Assembly: GCA_008501825.1 (NCBI GenBank)
Contig: QQUA01000002.1
Coordinates: 1-64,000, forward strand
Origin: Planctomycetota bacterium
GTDB taxonomy: Bacteria; Planctomycetota; UBA1135
Direction: 5' to 3'
DNA length: 64,000 nucleotides
Shown here: positions 16,370-25,204 of the stretch, piece after piece
How positions within the stretch are numbered: position 1 is the first letter of the stretch
How the letters are laid out: every line of letters starts with the position of its first letter
The notes under the pieces: generated by a model
Told to the model about the DNA's origin: nothing
What the model saw: the letters and a program-made list of their open reading frames with translations, nothing else
Database searches by the model: none
Translations under genes and position numbers: made by a program

Positions 16370-17353
16370 CTAAACCACAAACCAGGAATCTTTGGCTGGG
16401 GAGTCGCCGAAGCAGGTGCCGGCGGTGAGGAGCGGGCGCCAATTTGGATCGCGATCGGCTTGCTTTTGAAAGTCGAGATTGGCGAGTTGGCGGAGCATTT
16501 GACCGGGGCGAAGCAACTTGCGAAGAGAAGTTTCGCGGACGTTGCCGCAGTGCCAGCGGGGATGGTCGAGGACGTGGCATGGGGTCACGATGCCGGTGGG
16601 AGACAAATTCAGATATCGGCCGACTCCGCAATGATTTTGCGTCCCCGGGAACCAATCGGAATCGACTTTGGCACCGGTTACCTGCCGCCAAGCCTGGGCC
16701 AAAGCTTTTTGAACCTCGGGATAAGAAACGGCGATCTCAGGCGTCCCTTTGGCCCGGCCGATGAGTTTGACCGGATGAACGCTGAGCTTTCGAAAACCGG
16801 ATTGCAGAAGATTCGCCACAAAGGAAGGAAGTCCCGCAAGAGTTTTCGACGTAACGGTAATCAGCAACTTCGGTTCCATCCCGTATTCCCGAAGATGAGC
16901 CGCCGCCTGCATCGCGGCGTCGTATGAACCTTCCCCGCGTTGGGCATCGTGATCGGGGCGCGCCCCATCCAAACTGAGTCGAACTTCGTCCACCGCCTGA
17001 ACCAAGCGCCGCGCCGCCTGGCCGCCGACCAATCTGCCATTGGTATTCAAACAAACACGAGTCTTTGTGCGAAGTTCAGCTAGTTCCGGAAGTTCGAGCA
17101 ACTCCCATATCCCCTGCTTCAACAACGGCTCGCCACCGGTCAGCACCACCTTTTGGGGAGCGATGGCGCTCAATTCTTGAAACACGCTGCCCCACTCGGC
17201 AAGCGTCAATTCACCGGGCTCCGGCTCCGCCGCTGAAAAGTAACAGTAATCGCAACGAAGATCGCAAGCCCGGGTCAAATGCAAAAAGGCAGTATCGATC
17301 AGCGCTTCCTCCGGAAGCTCCGATTCTTTAATTTCCGAACCGCCTTGAGTCAT
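16370..17353 (-). CDS. Radical SAM protein with SPASM-like C-terminal cysteines
   Basis: 327 residues. CDLRCDYCYFS gives the CxxxCxxC iron-sulfur motif (Cys30, Cys34, Cys37), and LTGGEPLL is the SAM-binding glycine motif. The C-terminal third carries Cys242, Cys259, Cys269 and Cys314 in a SPASM/twitch-like arrangement (NLSPTGIVTPCHVL, then HCGNVRETSL), which usually holds an auxiliary cluster for peptide or protein modification. Its ATG overlaps the stop of the HEAT gene upstream (ATGA), so the two are made together. No small precursor peptide is visible next to it, so either the HEAT protein or a distant substrate may be its target. The specific reaction is unknown. Confidence 0.85.
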   Translation of the reverse strand: MTQGGSEIKESELPEEALIDTAFLHLTRACDLRCDYCYFSAAEPEPGELTLAEWGSVFQELSAIAPQKVVLTGGEPLLKQGIWELLELPELAELRTKTRVCLNTNGRLVGGQAARRLVQAVDEVRLSLDGARPDHDAQRGEGSYDAAMQAAAHLREYGMEPKLLITVTSKTLAGLPSFVANLLQSGFRKLSVHPVKLIGRAKGTPEIAVSYPEVQKALAQAWRQVTGAKVDSDWFPGTQNHCGVGRYLNLSPTGIVTPCHVLDHPRWHCGNVRETSLRKLLRPGQMLRQLANLDFQKQADRDPNWRPLLTAGTCFGDSPAKDSWFVV

Positions 17354-20208
17354 GCCGGATCGATCCTCACGCCTCTTTCCGCAAGAAGCTGCCGCGCTCG
17401 TTTCCGCTGTTCGTCGAAGGAAAACACAGTGTGTCCGCCAATCATGCAGGAAGTCAAAGTCATGGCGATGTTGTCCATATGAACGATGTCTTGGAGAATC
17501 GCGGTGACGAAGAAGTTGTCGTGCTTCGCCAATCGTTCAAGGGCGCGGGCGTTTTCGTCGTACACCGGCACGCCGTGCCAGTTATCCGACCAGTCATATT
17601 CCTGGCGATAATTTGGTTCGATGGTTTGGTGGCCATAGAGAACGACCAAAGGATCTATTCCCAGCGCCTCCAAAATCCGGCCAGCCCTTACCGCGGGATC
17701 CTTGAACGCCCGCACCCGCCAAGCAACCACGATGAATTCGCGAAGAAGTTCTTCCCGAGACGGATGATCGGTATCCAGCAAAGCGTCGGCAGCGGTCCAC
17801 CTCACTTTCCAACTATCGTCCTGCAAACCGGAAGCCACCATCGACATCGACTTCTCGGTCGGGAAGCGGCGCAAGGACCAAACCGCCTGACTTCGCACCA
17901 TTTCTTTGCGATCGCGAGCCAGCTTGAACAACAAAGCTTCAGCATCGGTCGAATCGACGTGATGTTCCAAACAATCGGCGGCGGCTCGGCGGAAATCTTC
18001 CAGAGGATCTCCTGCCGGAATCGAAAGCGCTTTGACTTTGAGCGGCCCAGCGGCATGAAGCGCCTTCCAATCCCCCACCGCCATCGCAAACAAGGCTCCT
18101 TCTTCCTCGTTCCGTGCCTTCCAGCCGGTAGAAGAAAGCACTCGCGCCGCCTCCAGCCTGGTGTCGCCTCGTATGAATCGAATGGAAGGAAAAGTCAGGC
18201 GTGCAATTTCTTCCCCATGGTCCGAAGCGGAACGCCGAAGGACATCCCCACAAAGTCTGCGGATCGACTCGGTTCCCGATGCCAAGCCCCTGACCAGTTC
18301 CCGGAAACCAGGAGTCCCAAAGCCGGCCATGGCCCGAGCTGACTCGGCGGCGACCCCTTCTTCCATCTCCAGGCTTTCGCGAAGTCCTGCCGTAAAGGCC
18401 TCCACTTGATCAGTGGTTTCCGGTTTCCACTGGCGACCCAAAAGCATGGTGGCGACCACCGCCCGACTCTTTTTCGTATCGCCCCGGAGGCAATACACCA
18501 GACGACCGGTGCGGACCGTTTCCAAAGCGGACCGGGCTCGGGTGGCAATCAAAGGCTTGGAGTTGTCCAAAAGCAGGCAGATGACCCGGAGTCCAGGCTC
18601 GGAGCGGGCCAGCGCCACCGCGGCGCTCTCCCCGGCTTGTCCCTGACGCTCGAGAAACTGCCGCAAGTATTGAATAGCAAGACGCTGACCGCTTTTGCCC
18701 AACAGGTCCAAAGCCCGCTTCACTGGGCCTTGGGATCGAATCAGCCCGAAGTTGAACAAGACAATGGAATGAAGAAGTTCCACCGGAAGCTCGCCCTCGC
18801 TCAGGGGAGATGATTCGATCCGGTCCAGGGCCACGTCGCAGAACACCTCGTTCCATTGCGCTTCTCCCAATTGTTCCGTCAACTTGTCGATGTCCGACCC
18901 TTGCAGCAGGCGGCGGATCACCCTTCGAGTTTGCTCCTGCCCAAGGTCCTTTCCTTCCCGGGCTTCATCGGCCATGGCGCCAATCACACCGCCTCCGCGA
19001 TACCACCTGCGGCCCTCCACGGTGGCGATTCTTCCCAAGGATTGAGCCGCCGCCTCGCGGATCTCTTTGTCCGGGTCGGAAAGAGCCTTTTGCAAGACCG
19101 CCTTCACCCGCTCACCGGAAATCGAACGCAACCCGGCCAGTCCTTCCAATTGCTGAGCTCGGAAATTTGAAGTCGCCGCCTCAAGCATGATTTCAACTCT
19201 TTCCTTCGGATTGGCTTGCCGCAGCCGTCGCAACGCAGCCAGCCGAACTTCCAGCTCCGGGTGCTCCCAGGCCAGCTTCAATTCGGGATCGGAAGGCCGG
19301 CAGCAAGTTTCAATCAACTCGGGAAGAAGCCTGGTGGCACGGCCATCTCCCTTCGCTTCCAGCAGGGCTCGAACCGCCACCTCCCCACCACGCTGCTGAA
19401 AGCCTTGAAGGGCAATGGAATGAAGTTCAGGATCCCTGGATCGAAGTGCATCCAGCAGGACGGAATCGCGTTCAGGTTGCCGGCTTTTGGCTATCAGCTT
19501 GAGAGCGGCAGCTCGAATGAGGGACGAGGAGTGGTTGCAAGCTTGCAAGATCGCCGGCGATTCTGGATCCCCGTGCTGCATTAAAAACTCGACCATGCGG
19601 CGGCCTTCGAGCCCGATTTCCGGTGTCCCCAAAAGCTGCGGGAGCACCGTCCCATCTCCAATTTCGAGAAGTCGATTGAATACAGAACGACGAATTTCCG
19701 GACTCGGGCTTTCCAAAAGGGGAAGCAATTCCTTCACCGACTTCGATTCGAGAGAAGCCAGGATGTCATCGACCTGCTCCTTTTCCGATTTCTGCCGCAA
19801 AACTCGAAGCGTCGCCTTCGCATAAGGGTCATCTATCGCCTCGATCCCTTTCAGGACGTCGTCTCGATCCGGCGAAGCGCAGGTTTTTAGAGCTTCCAGG
19901 GCGGCATGACGAACCGATTGGCTGTCGTCCTGGGCAGCGACCTCGAGCAAGGTATCCTGGCATGCTGCGATGGCCAGTTGCCCGATTCGCCGCGCTGCTG
20001 CGGTCCGATTGGTGGCCTTGGGCGAAGCGAGGAACTTGAGTAAACGGGGGACGTCCTTTTGCTCGAGCGATCGAATGGCATCGACATCGCTTTGGGAAGC
20101 CTTTGGGCGACTCCCGGGCAAACCCGTTGGCTTCTTGGGAGGCCGTGAATCGGTCGATGAATCAGCAACCGGTTCACCCCCAAACAGCTTTTTGATCCAA
20201 TTCTGCAT
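17350..20208 (-). CDS. Large HEAT-repeat protein coupled to a radical SAM enzyme
   Basis: 952 residues from ATG 20208, giving MQNWIKKLFGG, a common start for cytoplasmic proteins. The frame is open for 95 more codons. That extension contains a signal-peptide-like stretch (ASFTVVGALLAALGAQSQA) but no plausible ATG, GTG or TTG before it, so export is doubtful. From residue 50 onward there are about twenty HEAT/PBS-lyase repeats of about 30 residues (for example AAARRIGQLAIAACQDTLLE, DKEIREAAAQSLGRIA). The last 100 residues differ (LVVLYGHQTIEPNYRQEYDW, HDNFFVTAIL). It is likely a scaffold; coupling with a radical SAM enzyme suggests a joint modification function. No known family was recognised for the pair. 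Confidence 0.7.
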   Translation of the reverse strand: MQNWIKKLFGGEPVADSSTDSRPPKKPTGLPGSRPKASQSDVDAIRSLEQKDVPRLLKFLASPKATNRTAAARRIGQLAIAACQDTLLEVAAQDDSQSVRHAALEALKTCASPDRDDVLKGIEAIDDPYAKATLRVLRQKSEKEQVDDILASLESKSVKELLPLLESPSPEIRRSVFNRLLEIGDGTVLPQLLGTPEIGLEGRRMVEFLMQHGDPESPAILQACNHSSSLIRAAALKLIAKSRQPERDSVLLDALRSRDPELHSIALQGFQQRGGEVAVRALLEAKGDGRATRLLPELIETCCRPSDPELKLAWEHPELEVRLAALRRLRQANPKERVEIMLEAATSNFRAQQLEGLAGLRSISGERVKAVLQKALSDPDKEIREAAAQSLGRIATVEGRRWYRGGGVIGAMADEAREGKDLGQEQTRRVIRRLLQGSDIDKLTEQLGEAQWNEVFCDVALDRIESSPLSEGELPVELLHSIVLFNFGLIRSQGPVKRALDLLGKSGQRLAIQYLRQFLERQGQAGESAAVALARSEPGLRVICLLLDNSKPLIATRARSALETVRTGRLVYCLRGDTKKSRAVVATMLLGRQWKPETTDQVEAFTAGLRESLEMEEGVAAESARAMAGFGTPGFRELVRGLASGTESIRRLCGDVLRRSASDHGEEIARLTFPSIRFIRGDTRLEAARVLSSTGWKARNEEEGALFAMAVGDWKALHAAGPLKVKALSIPAGDPLEDFRRAAADCLEHHVDSTDAEALLFKLARDRKEMVRSQAVWSLRRFPTEKSMSMVASGLQDDSWKVRWTAADALLDTDHPSREELLREFIVVAWRVRAFKDPAVRAGRILEALGIDPLVVLYGHQTIEPNYRQEYDWSDNWHGVPVYDENARALERLAKHDNFFVTAILQDIVHMDNIAMTLTSCMIGGHTVFSFDEQRKRARQLLAERGVRIDPA

Positions 20209-20365
20209 GGCCGGTTTGGAGCGAGGTCTCAAATCAGCCGCTTGAGATTGGGCTCCCAAGGCGGCCAAGAGTGCCCCAACCACAGTAAACGAAGCTGCCG
20301 TGGGAAGGGCGTCTTTCGACTTGATCCTTGACCCTAATGAATCGGGAACGACTTTGCGAAGCGAG

Positions 20366-22630
20366 CTAGGGCTGCGGCAACCAGCGGCCGCCGGCGACAA
20401 CGCCTGCGATCGCGGCGGTGTTTTCGATGTCCTCAAGCGGATTGCCGCGAAGCAAAACCAAATCGGCAGCTTGGCCAACGGCAATGGCTCCACCCTTGGG
20501 ATCGTGACCGAAACGGCGAGCCGGCACCAAAGTCGCCGAACGCAGCGCTTCCAGCGGACTCAAACCGCAGGCCACAAGCAGACGAAGTTCGTGATGCAAG
20601 GCTTCGCCGGGGATTACGCCGAGCAATCGCCGGGCGGTATCGGTACCGGCGGCAATCGGTATGCCGGCGCTATGGGCCGCCCGAGTGATTTCCTGGGTCC
20701 ACGGCGCAATGACTTTGGCAGGGCCACCCAAGCGTTCGGCAATGACATCGACCGCGGTTAGCGAAGGCACTAACACCGTGCCGTTGGCAGCGATCTTCTG
20801 CAAACCGATTCGGCCTTCCTCACTTTGCCACCAGCTTCGCGCTTGTTGCCACTCTCGAATACCCGAGTTAGGCGCCCGCACCAAAGCGCTGAAGAAACTA
20901 TCGGCATGTTCGATGCTTGCCATCCCGGCATGACTGGCTTGCAAAGGCAGGATCCCGGCGGGGACATGACCTACGAATGGCATTCCGCGTTCCTTCGCCA
21001 CCCTGGCCAGTTCGGCAAAGACTTCCTCCGGGAGTTGCGAATGGACCTTGAGAAAATCGACGCCTTTGGCTTGAAGCGTATCCACCACCGGTTCGACTTC
21101 CTCCACCTGCAAAAGAAATTGCCGGTAGATGTCGTTGGGCTTTTCGCCATCGAGAAAGGGCCCGGCTATCAACATCTTCGGGCCAAGCATCTCTCCGGCT
21201 TGTACTTGCCGGCGCCATTCAAGAAGTTCGCGCAAATCGCCCCCCATATCGCGAACGTGGGTGACGCCGTGGCTAAGCCATCGCGGCAATGCGTCCCGGC
21301 CCCACATGCAAAGATGGACGTGGCTATCCCAAAGTCCGGGGATCAAGAAATGGTTGCTGCCGTCGATTACCGTGGCGTCCGAGGGTCCCCCGGTTGGCGG
21401 AACATCTTCGATATCGGCAATGGCTCCGTTGCGAATCGTAAGCCATCGGTTGGCGTGCACTTCGCCGGAAACCACGTCGACGACGTTCACATTGGCGACA
21501 ACCAGCTCAGCCAATACTGGGGAAGGCGGCGGCAAAGGAGTGTTGTCGAAACCGGTGGCCTCGGTGATGAAGTTGGAAATGATGTCCACCACTTCGTCTC
21601 GCAGGATTTTGCGGCCGTCGCCGGGTTCGAGGAAATGGCCGCCCTCGGGCAATCGTTTCCACCGAGCGTTGAAAGCCATGGTCGAGCCGAAAATGTCGGC
21701 AGCAACTCGTTCGGAAACTTCGGCATCCAGTCGGTTGTCGTCATCGGCCAAAACCAACAACACCGGACCCCGAATTTGGCGGAAGGTTTCGGACGGCCGG
21801 TAGCCCAGGAACTGTCGATGCCAGGTATGACCGTAGTTGGCGGCAAAGGCCTGGGCTTGGGCCTCGGCTTGTTGGTCCGGAACACCGAATGACGGCAAGG
21901 TCTTCGCCATCTGCTCAACTACCTCGGAGGTTGGCCCGTGGTCGAGCAGACCAGTCAGAGCGGAAAGCAGACTTTCCCCAGCCGCCGGCGGAAGGGCGCC
22001 GCTACCGGCCTCAACCCGAGTCACCATGCGGTCGACCAAATCCTCGACGCCACGGCGACCGCTGGCCGAAAGAAGGATCGTGAAGGCCGGACGGCGGGCC
22101 CCCGGCACCTGGTCGGCAGCGAGCAAAGCTGCCGGAACGGTGCCGTCGCCGTGGGCCAGCACTCCAATGCGGTGGAAATCGAGTTCCGGCCTCTGGCGCA
22201 GCCAGCGGAAGTGGCCGGCAAGATCGGCGGCCAGTTCTTGAAGGGTGATCGACCAGTTCCAGGCCGGCCAGCTTGAGTTGCGGGAACCGCCCACCCCTCG
22301 ATTGTCGACTCGAAGGGAGGCGATCCCACGGTCGGCCAATTTCCGGGCGAGGTCGGCGTAGTGCTGGCCACCTCTACGCAACTCGTCCTTTCCGTGCTCC
22401 CCTGCCGGAGACACCAAAAGAACGGCTGGATGCGGTCCTTCTCCGGCTGGCAGCACCAAGCTGCCGGCGAACGGAGAGCCATTTCCGGCGTGGCGGATTT
22501 CGACCTCGTATTCGGTCGCTCCCGCCAGGTGGTTCACCGCCGCCGGCTCCTCCTGAACGAACTGGGGAAAGCCGGCCAGGAACAAGCCGGCGACGGCGCG
22601 GGTGGACGGCATTCGAAGCTTCCAAATCAT
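20366..22630 (-). CDS. Alpha/beta-hydrolase fused to a metal-dependent amidohydrolase
   Basis: 754 residues. Residues 40-355 are an alpha/beta hydrolase (VDNRGVGGS oxyanion region; acidic residue near 297-299, ADDD; His332 in EGGHFLEP). The nucleophile elbow, normally GHSxGG, reads AHGDGT (159-164), so serine is replaced by Gly161 and this domain may be inactive. Residues 370-754 are an imidazolonepropionase-like amidohydrolase with all metal ligands: His437 and His439 (DSHVHL), Lys528, His555, His575 (SIEHAD) and Asp664 (AAGTDTA). A hydrophobic N-terminus (11-25) may serve for export. It is divergent from blaI; two BlaI palindromes lie between them, so it is probably the regulated target. 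A peptide- or cyclic-amide-type substrate is inferred. Confidence 0.8.
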   Translation of the reverse strand: MIWKLRMPSTRAVAGLFLAGFPQFVQEEPAAVNHLAGATEYEVEIRHAGNGSPFAGSLVLPAGEGPHPAVLLVSPAGEHGKDELRRGGQHYADLARKLADRGIASLRVDNRGVGGSRNSSWPAWNWSITLQELAADLAGHFRWLRQRPELDFHRIGVLAHGDGTVPAALLAADQVPGARRPAFTILLSASGRRGVEDLVDRMVTRVEAGSGALPPAAGESLLSALTGLLDHGPTSEVVEQMAKTLPSFGVPDQQAEAQAQAFAANYGHTWHRQFLGYRPSETFRQIRGPVLLVLADDDNRLDAEVSERVAADIFGSTMAFNARWKRLPEGGHFLEPGDGRKILRDEVVDIISNFITEATGFDNTPLPPPSPVLAELVVANVNVVDVVSGEVHANRWLTIRNGAIADIEDVPPTGGPSDATVIDGSNHFLIPGLWDSHVHLCMWGRDALPRWLSHGVTHVRDMGGDLRELLEWRRQVQAGEMLGPKMLIAGPFLDGEKPNDIYRQFLLQVEEVEPVVDTLQAKGVDFLKVHSQLPEEVFAELARVAKERGMPFVGHVPAGILPLQASHAGMASIEHADSFFSALVRAPNSGIREWQQARSWWQSEEGRIGLQKIAANGTVLVPSLTAVDVIAERLGGPAKVIAPWTQEITRAAHSAGIPIAAGTDTARRLLGVIPGEALHHELRLLVACGLSPLEALRSATLVPARRFGHDPKGGAIAVGQAADLVLLRGNPLEDIENTAAIAGVVAGGRWLPQP

Positions 22631-22679
22631 GGGCGTCTGCCTTGGTAACGGGTGGCTCGCTGCCTAGCATTCGAACTTG

Positions 22680-22695
22680 TCCTACAAATGTAGGA
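22680..22695. promoter_or_regulatory. BlaI-type operator 1
   Basis: TCCTACAAATGTAGGA is a perfect palindrome (arms TCCTACA and TGTAGGA) with the TACAnnTGTA core bound by BlaI/MecI dimers. It lies about 50 bases upstream of the amidohydrolase start. Confidence 0.85.
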
Positions 22696-22756
22696 GAATT
22701 TTTGGCCAAATGTCGGAATCCAGTTCGAGAAAACCGCGGATGGACTGGGGCTTGCC

Positions 22757-22772
22757 CCCTACACTTGTAGGG
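22757..22772. promoter_or_regulatory. BlaI-type operator 2
   Basis: CCCTACACTTGTAGGG is a perfect palindrome with the same TACAnnTGTA core, ending 13 bases before the blaI start codon. It would give autoregulation. The centres of the two sites are 77 bases apart. Confidence 0.85.
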
Positions 22773-22785
22773 ATAAACTTGAATC

Positions 22786-23187
22786 ATGAAAACCAGGCCT
22801 CTGGGAGACGGTGAACTCTCGGTGCTAAAAGCACTGTGGGAACTGGGGAAATCTCCGGTGAAAGACGTGCTCGAGCATTTAAACGCCGAAGGGAAGAACC
22901 TGGCCTACAACACGGTTCAGACGGTTTTGGTTCGCCTGGTCGAAAAAGAACTGGTCGCCTGCGATAGGAGCGCACCGGTTCATCGCTTCAAGGCGGTGGT
23001 CGGCCGGGAGCGGTTTCGGCGTGACCGGGTGCGGGAACTGGTCAGCAAGATCTACGACGGAAACGCTGGCGCTCTCGCTTGCCAATTGGTCAAACAGGGC
23101 CGGCTGAAGGACGGGGAAATCGAGCAGTTGCAATCAATGTTGAACGAACTTGCAACCAAGAAAAAGCGCTCAGGGAAATCCCGTTGA
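22786..23187 (+). CDS. blaI: BlaI/MecI/CopY-family transcriptional repressor
   Basis: 133 residues with the family winged helix (LGDGELSVLKALWELGKSPVKD, interrupted, then NTVQTVLVRLVEKELV) at about 6-65 and a C-terminal dimerisation helix region (65-125). Such repressors sit as dimers on TACAnnTGTA palindromes until cleaved by a partner M56 peptidase. Two perfect operators precede it, one for itself and one for the divergent amidohydrolase gene. Its TGA stop overlaps the ATG of the peptidase gene. The C-terminal tail is lysine-rich. The effector is unknown here; beta-lactams are the classical inducers, but the partner lacks a penicillin-binding domain. Confidence 0.9.
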   Translation: MKTRPLGDGELSVLKALWELGKSPVKDVLEHLNAEGKNLAYNTVQTVLVRLVEKELVACDRSAPVHRFKAVVGRERFRRDRVRELVSKIYDGNAGALACQLVKQGRLKDGEIEQLQSMLNELATKKKRSGKSR

Positions 23188-24548
23188 TGGATTCCATCGC
23201 CGCCGCCTTGGAACGCCTTTGGCTCGGACAGTTCGCCCTCGGGCCTGTGGTGATCGCCGGCTGGCTGGTCCTCGGCTTCGTCCGGTTTCGACCTTCGACC
23301 AAAGCCTGGGCGGCGATGGTGTTGCTGGCCACGCTGGCTCTTCCTGCTTTCCTTCCGACCCTGGAACAACCCGGGCAAGCTCTGGCCACCGTCCGCGCCC
23401 AATTCGCTCGCACCGAAATCGCGGCGACAACGCAAGCTTCGCCAAGTGGAACATGGCCGTGGTCGCCTTTCGAAACGATTTGGCTCCTGGGTTCCTTGAC
23501 CCTATTTCTGCGGGCTGCAACCCGCCTGGCCGCCGCCCGCCGCTATTTGAATCAATTGCCCCAGGCCCCGGATGAAATTCGGACGGCGATGGAAAAACTG
23601 GCTCACGCCAACGGCATTCACAGGCTGTCGGTGCTCACCACCACTGAAGCCTGTTCCCCGGCCCTGTACCGGATTCCACAGCCGACCCTGGTGTTTCCCG
23701 CCGACTTGTGGCGCCGCCTACCGGAAGAAAGCCGAAGCTCGGTGGTTCGCCACGAGCTCGCCCATTTGGTCCGGGGCGATCCTTGGGCCCGGGCGGTGGC
23801 CGCCTGCATCACTTACGCGTTGTGGTGGAATCCGCTCGCTTGGTTCCTTCGGCATCGGTTGCAACGCCATGGCGAAATGGCCGCCGATGCCTGGGCGCTT
23901 CGCCGCGGCGGCGAACCCCCTGAGCTCCTGGCCCAAGGCCTGCTGTTCACCCAAGGGTGGATCGCCAGGCCCAGCGACCAAGGGGCGTCCATCGCCGCCA
24001 TTTCGAGTCGCGCCGGCCGCAAGATGGCCCAGCGACTTCGTCAGTTATTCCGCCCGCCGATTGCCGGCGGTGGCCTGCTCGGAGTCTTGCTCTGCGTGGC
24101 TTTGGCCTATGCCGGCGGCTCAGTCGGCTGGATGGTGGCCCAAACCCGCGGACCGGCGAACTCGGCGGCCGAGCCCCTCTCCGTTCGCGGCTTCCTGGCC
24201 CGGGCTCTAATCACGCTGGAAGGCGAATCCAGACCGGAGGATTTAGCCACCTACGTGGACCGGTTACGAAACGGCCGGACTCCCGAGCTACGCCGAATGG
24301 GAGCCGATGATCTCGGCAACTTGTTTGAAAACGGCAGGCCCGCAATCCCCGCCCTGCTGGAGGCGTTGGAACGGGATGCGTCCATTTCGGTCCGCCGCGA
24401 AGCCGCCGATGCATTAGGACGAATTGGCGCCCAAAGCATGCCGGAAGTCCGCCATCAATTGCAGCAAAGATTCAAACGCGAACCGGCTCCTCGCGTTCGC
24501 CGGCAGATCGAAGACGTGCTGGATCCGGATCGGGATTCTTTTCGCTGA
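23187..24548 (+). CDS. BlaR1-like M56 metallopeptidase sensor with C-terminal HEAT repeats
   Basis: 453 residues from an ATG overlapping the blaI stop. It has several membrane segments (about 15-35, 42-60, 95-115, 205-225 and 285-310) and a cytosolic zinc-peptidase loop with HELAH (His189, Glu190, His193), preceded by SSVVRHELAHLVRGDPW. Glu in GEMAADAWAL is the probable third ligand. In BlaR1 the last transmembrane helix leads to a penicillin-binding sensor. Here the 110-residue tail instead forms HEAT-type repeats (ELRRMGADDLGNLFENG, then ISVRREAADALGRIGAQSM). The signal it reads is therefore probably not a beta-lactam bound covalently. It should cleave the co-encoded repressor. Confidence 0.85.
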   Translation: MDSIAAALERLWLGQFALGPVVIAGWLVLGFVRFRPSTKAWAAMVLLATLALPAFLPTLEQPGQALATVRAQFARTEIAATTQASPSGTWPWSPFETIWLLGSLTLFLRAATRLAAARRYLNQLPQAPDEIRTAMEKLAHANGIHRLSVLTTTEACSPALYRIPQPTLVFPADLWRRLPEESRSSVVRHELAHLVRGDPWARAVAACITYALWWNPLAWFLRHRLQRHGEMAADAWALRRGGEPPELLAQGLLFTQGWIARPSDQGASIAAISSRAGRKMAQRLRQLFRPPIAGGGLLGVLLCVALAYAGGSVGWMVAQTRGPANSAAEPLSVRGFLARALITLEGESRPEDLATYVDRLRNGRTPELRRMGADDLGNLFENGRPAIPALLEALERDASISVRREAADALGRIGAQSMPEVRHQLQQRFKREPAPRVRRQIEDVLDPDRDSFR

Positions 24549-25204
24549 TTCCCTTGTCAACGTGGGATCCCGTTTGGCTGGAAGATTCCATGAGTATTCT
24601 TCGAAAATAGGGACGTCAAAAGCTCAACAGGTCAATAAATGAAGCGATCGGAACGAAATTATCATTTCCTTTAAGACAGTCGGACCACAGAATTGAAAGT
24701 CCCCTCCTTCCGAATCTTGTCAGGAGAGATTGGACAACATTGCGAAGCTTCTAGATCAGCGCCCAAGGTCTTCAGTTTTCAGACAAAGCTGAATTGCCCA
24801 CAGTATTCAATTAAAGCTCAAAAATAAAAAGAAAACGGAAAGCCGAAGCCATGGCAAATACCGCCAAACCTGAAGCCAAGGAAGTTCATCGTTAGTTCAG
24901 CGCTTGGATCTTTCCCACCAACCTGGAACGGTTAATCAAAGGCAATTTGCACGATTATGATTCTTACAATCATGTTGAGGCTCTAGCCTCGAAGTTGATG
25001 ATCATCTCAAAATCATGGAAACCTTTCGTACCGAGAACGGCTTCGATCGCGTTGCCAAGCCCTGGGAATATCCAAACAAGGCCCCGAAAGCAAGGATACC
25101 AATGAAATTTTTCCTATAATGATCTTGAATTTTAAATTCATTAAAATGAGGACTCCATAATTTCAATGTAAGCTTAGTTTCTAGTTCAGGTATACTATAC
25201 AGCA
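24549..25204. other. AT-richer intergenic stretch without a recognisable gene
   Basis: No frame has a recognisable domain or a good start. The composition drops in GC compared with the M56 gene. A short open segment around 24890-25070 has stops in all frames nearby and no family similarity I can see; it may be eroded coding sequence. Confidence 0.5.

Noticed and set aside
20825..21892. Open plus-strand frame inside the hydrolase-amidohydrolase gene
   Set aside because: Antisense to conserved amidohydrolase motifs; no start signal or domain.
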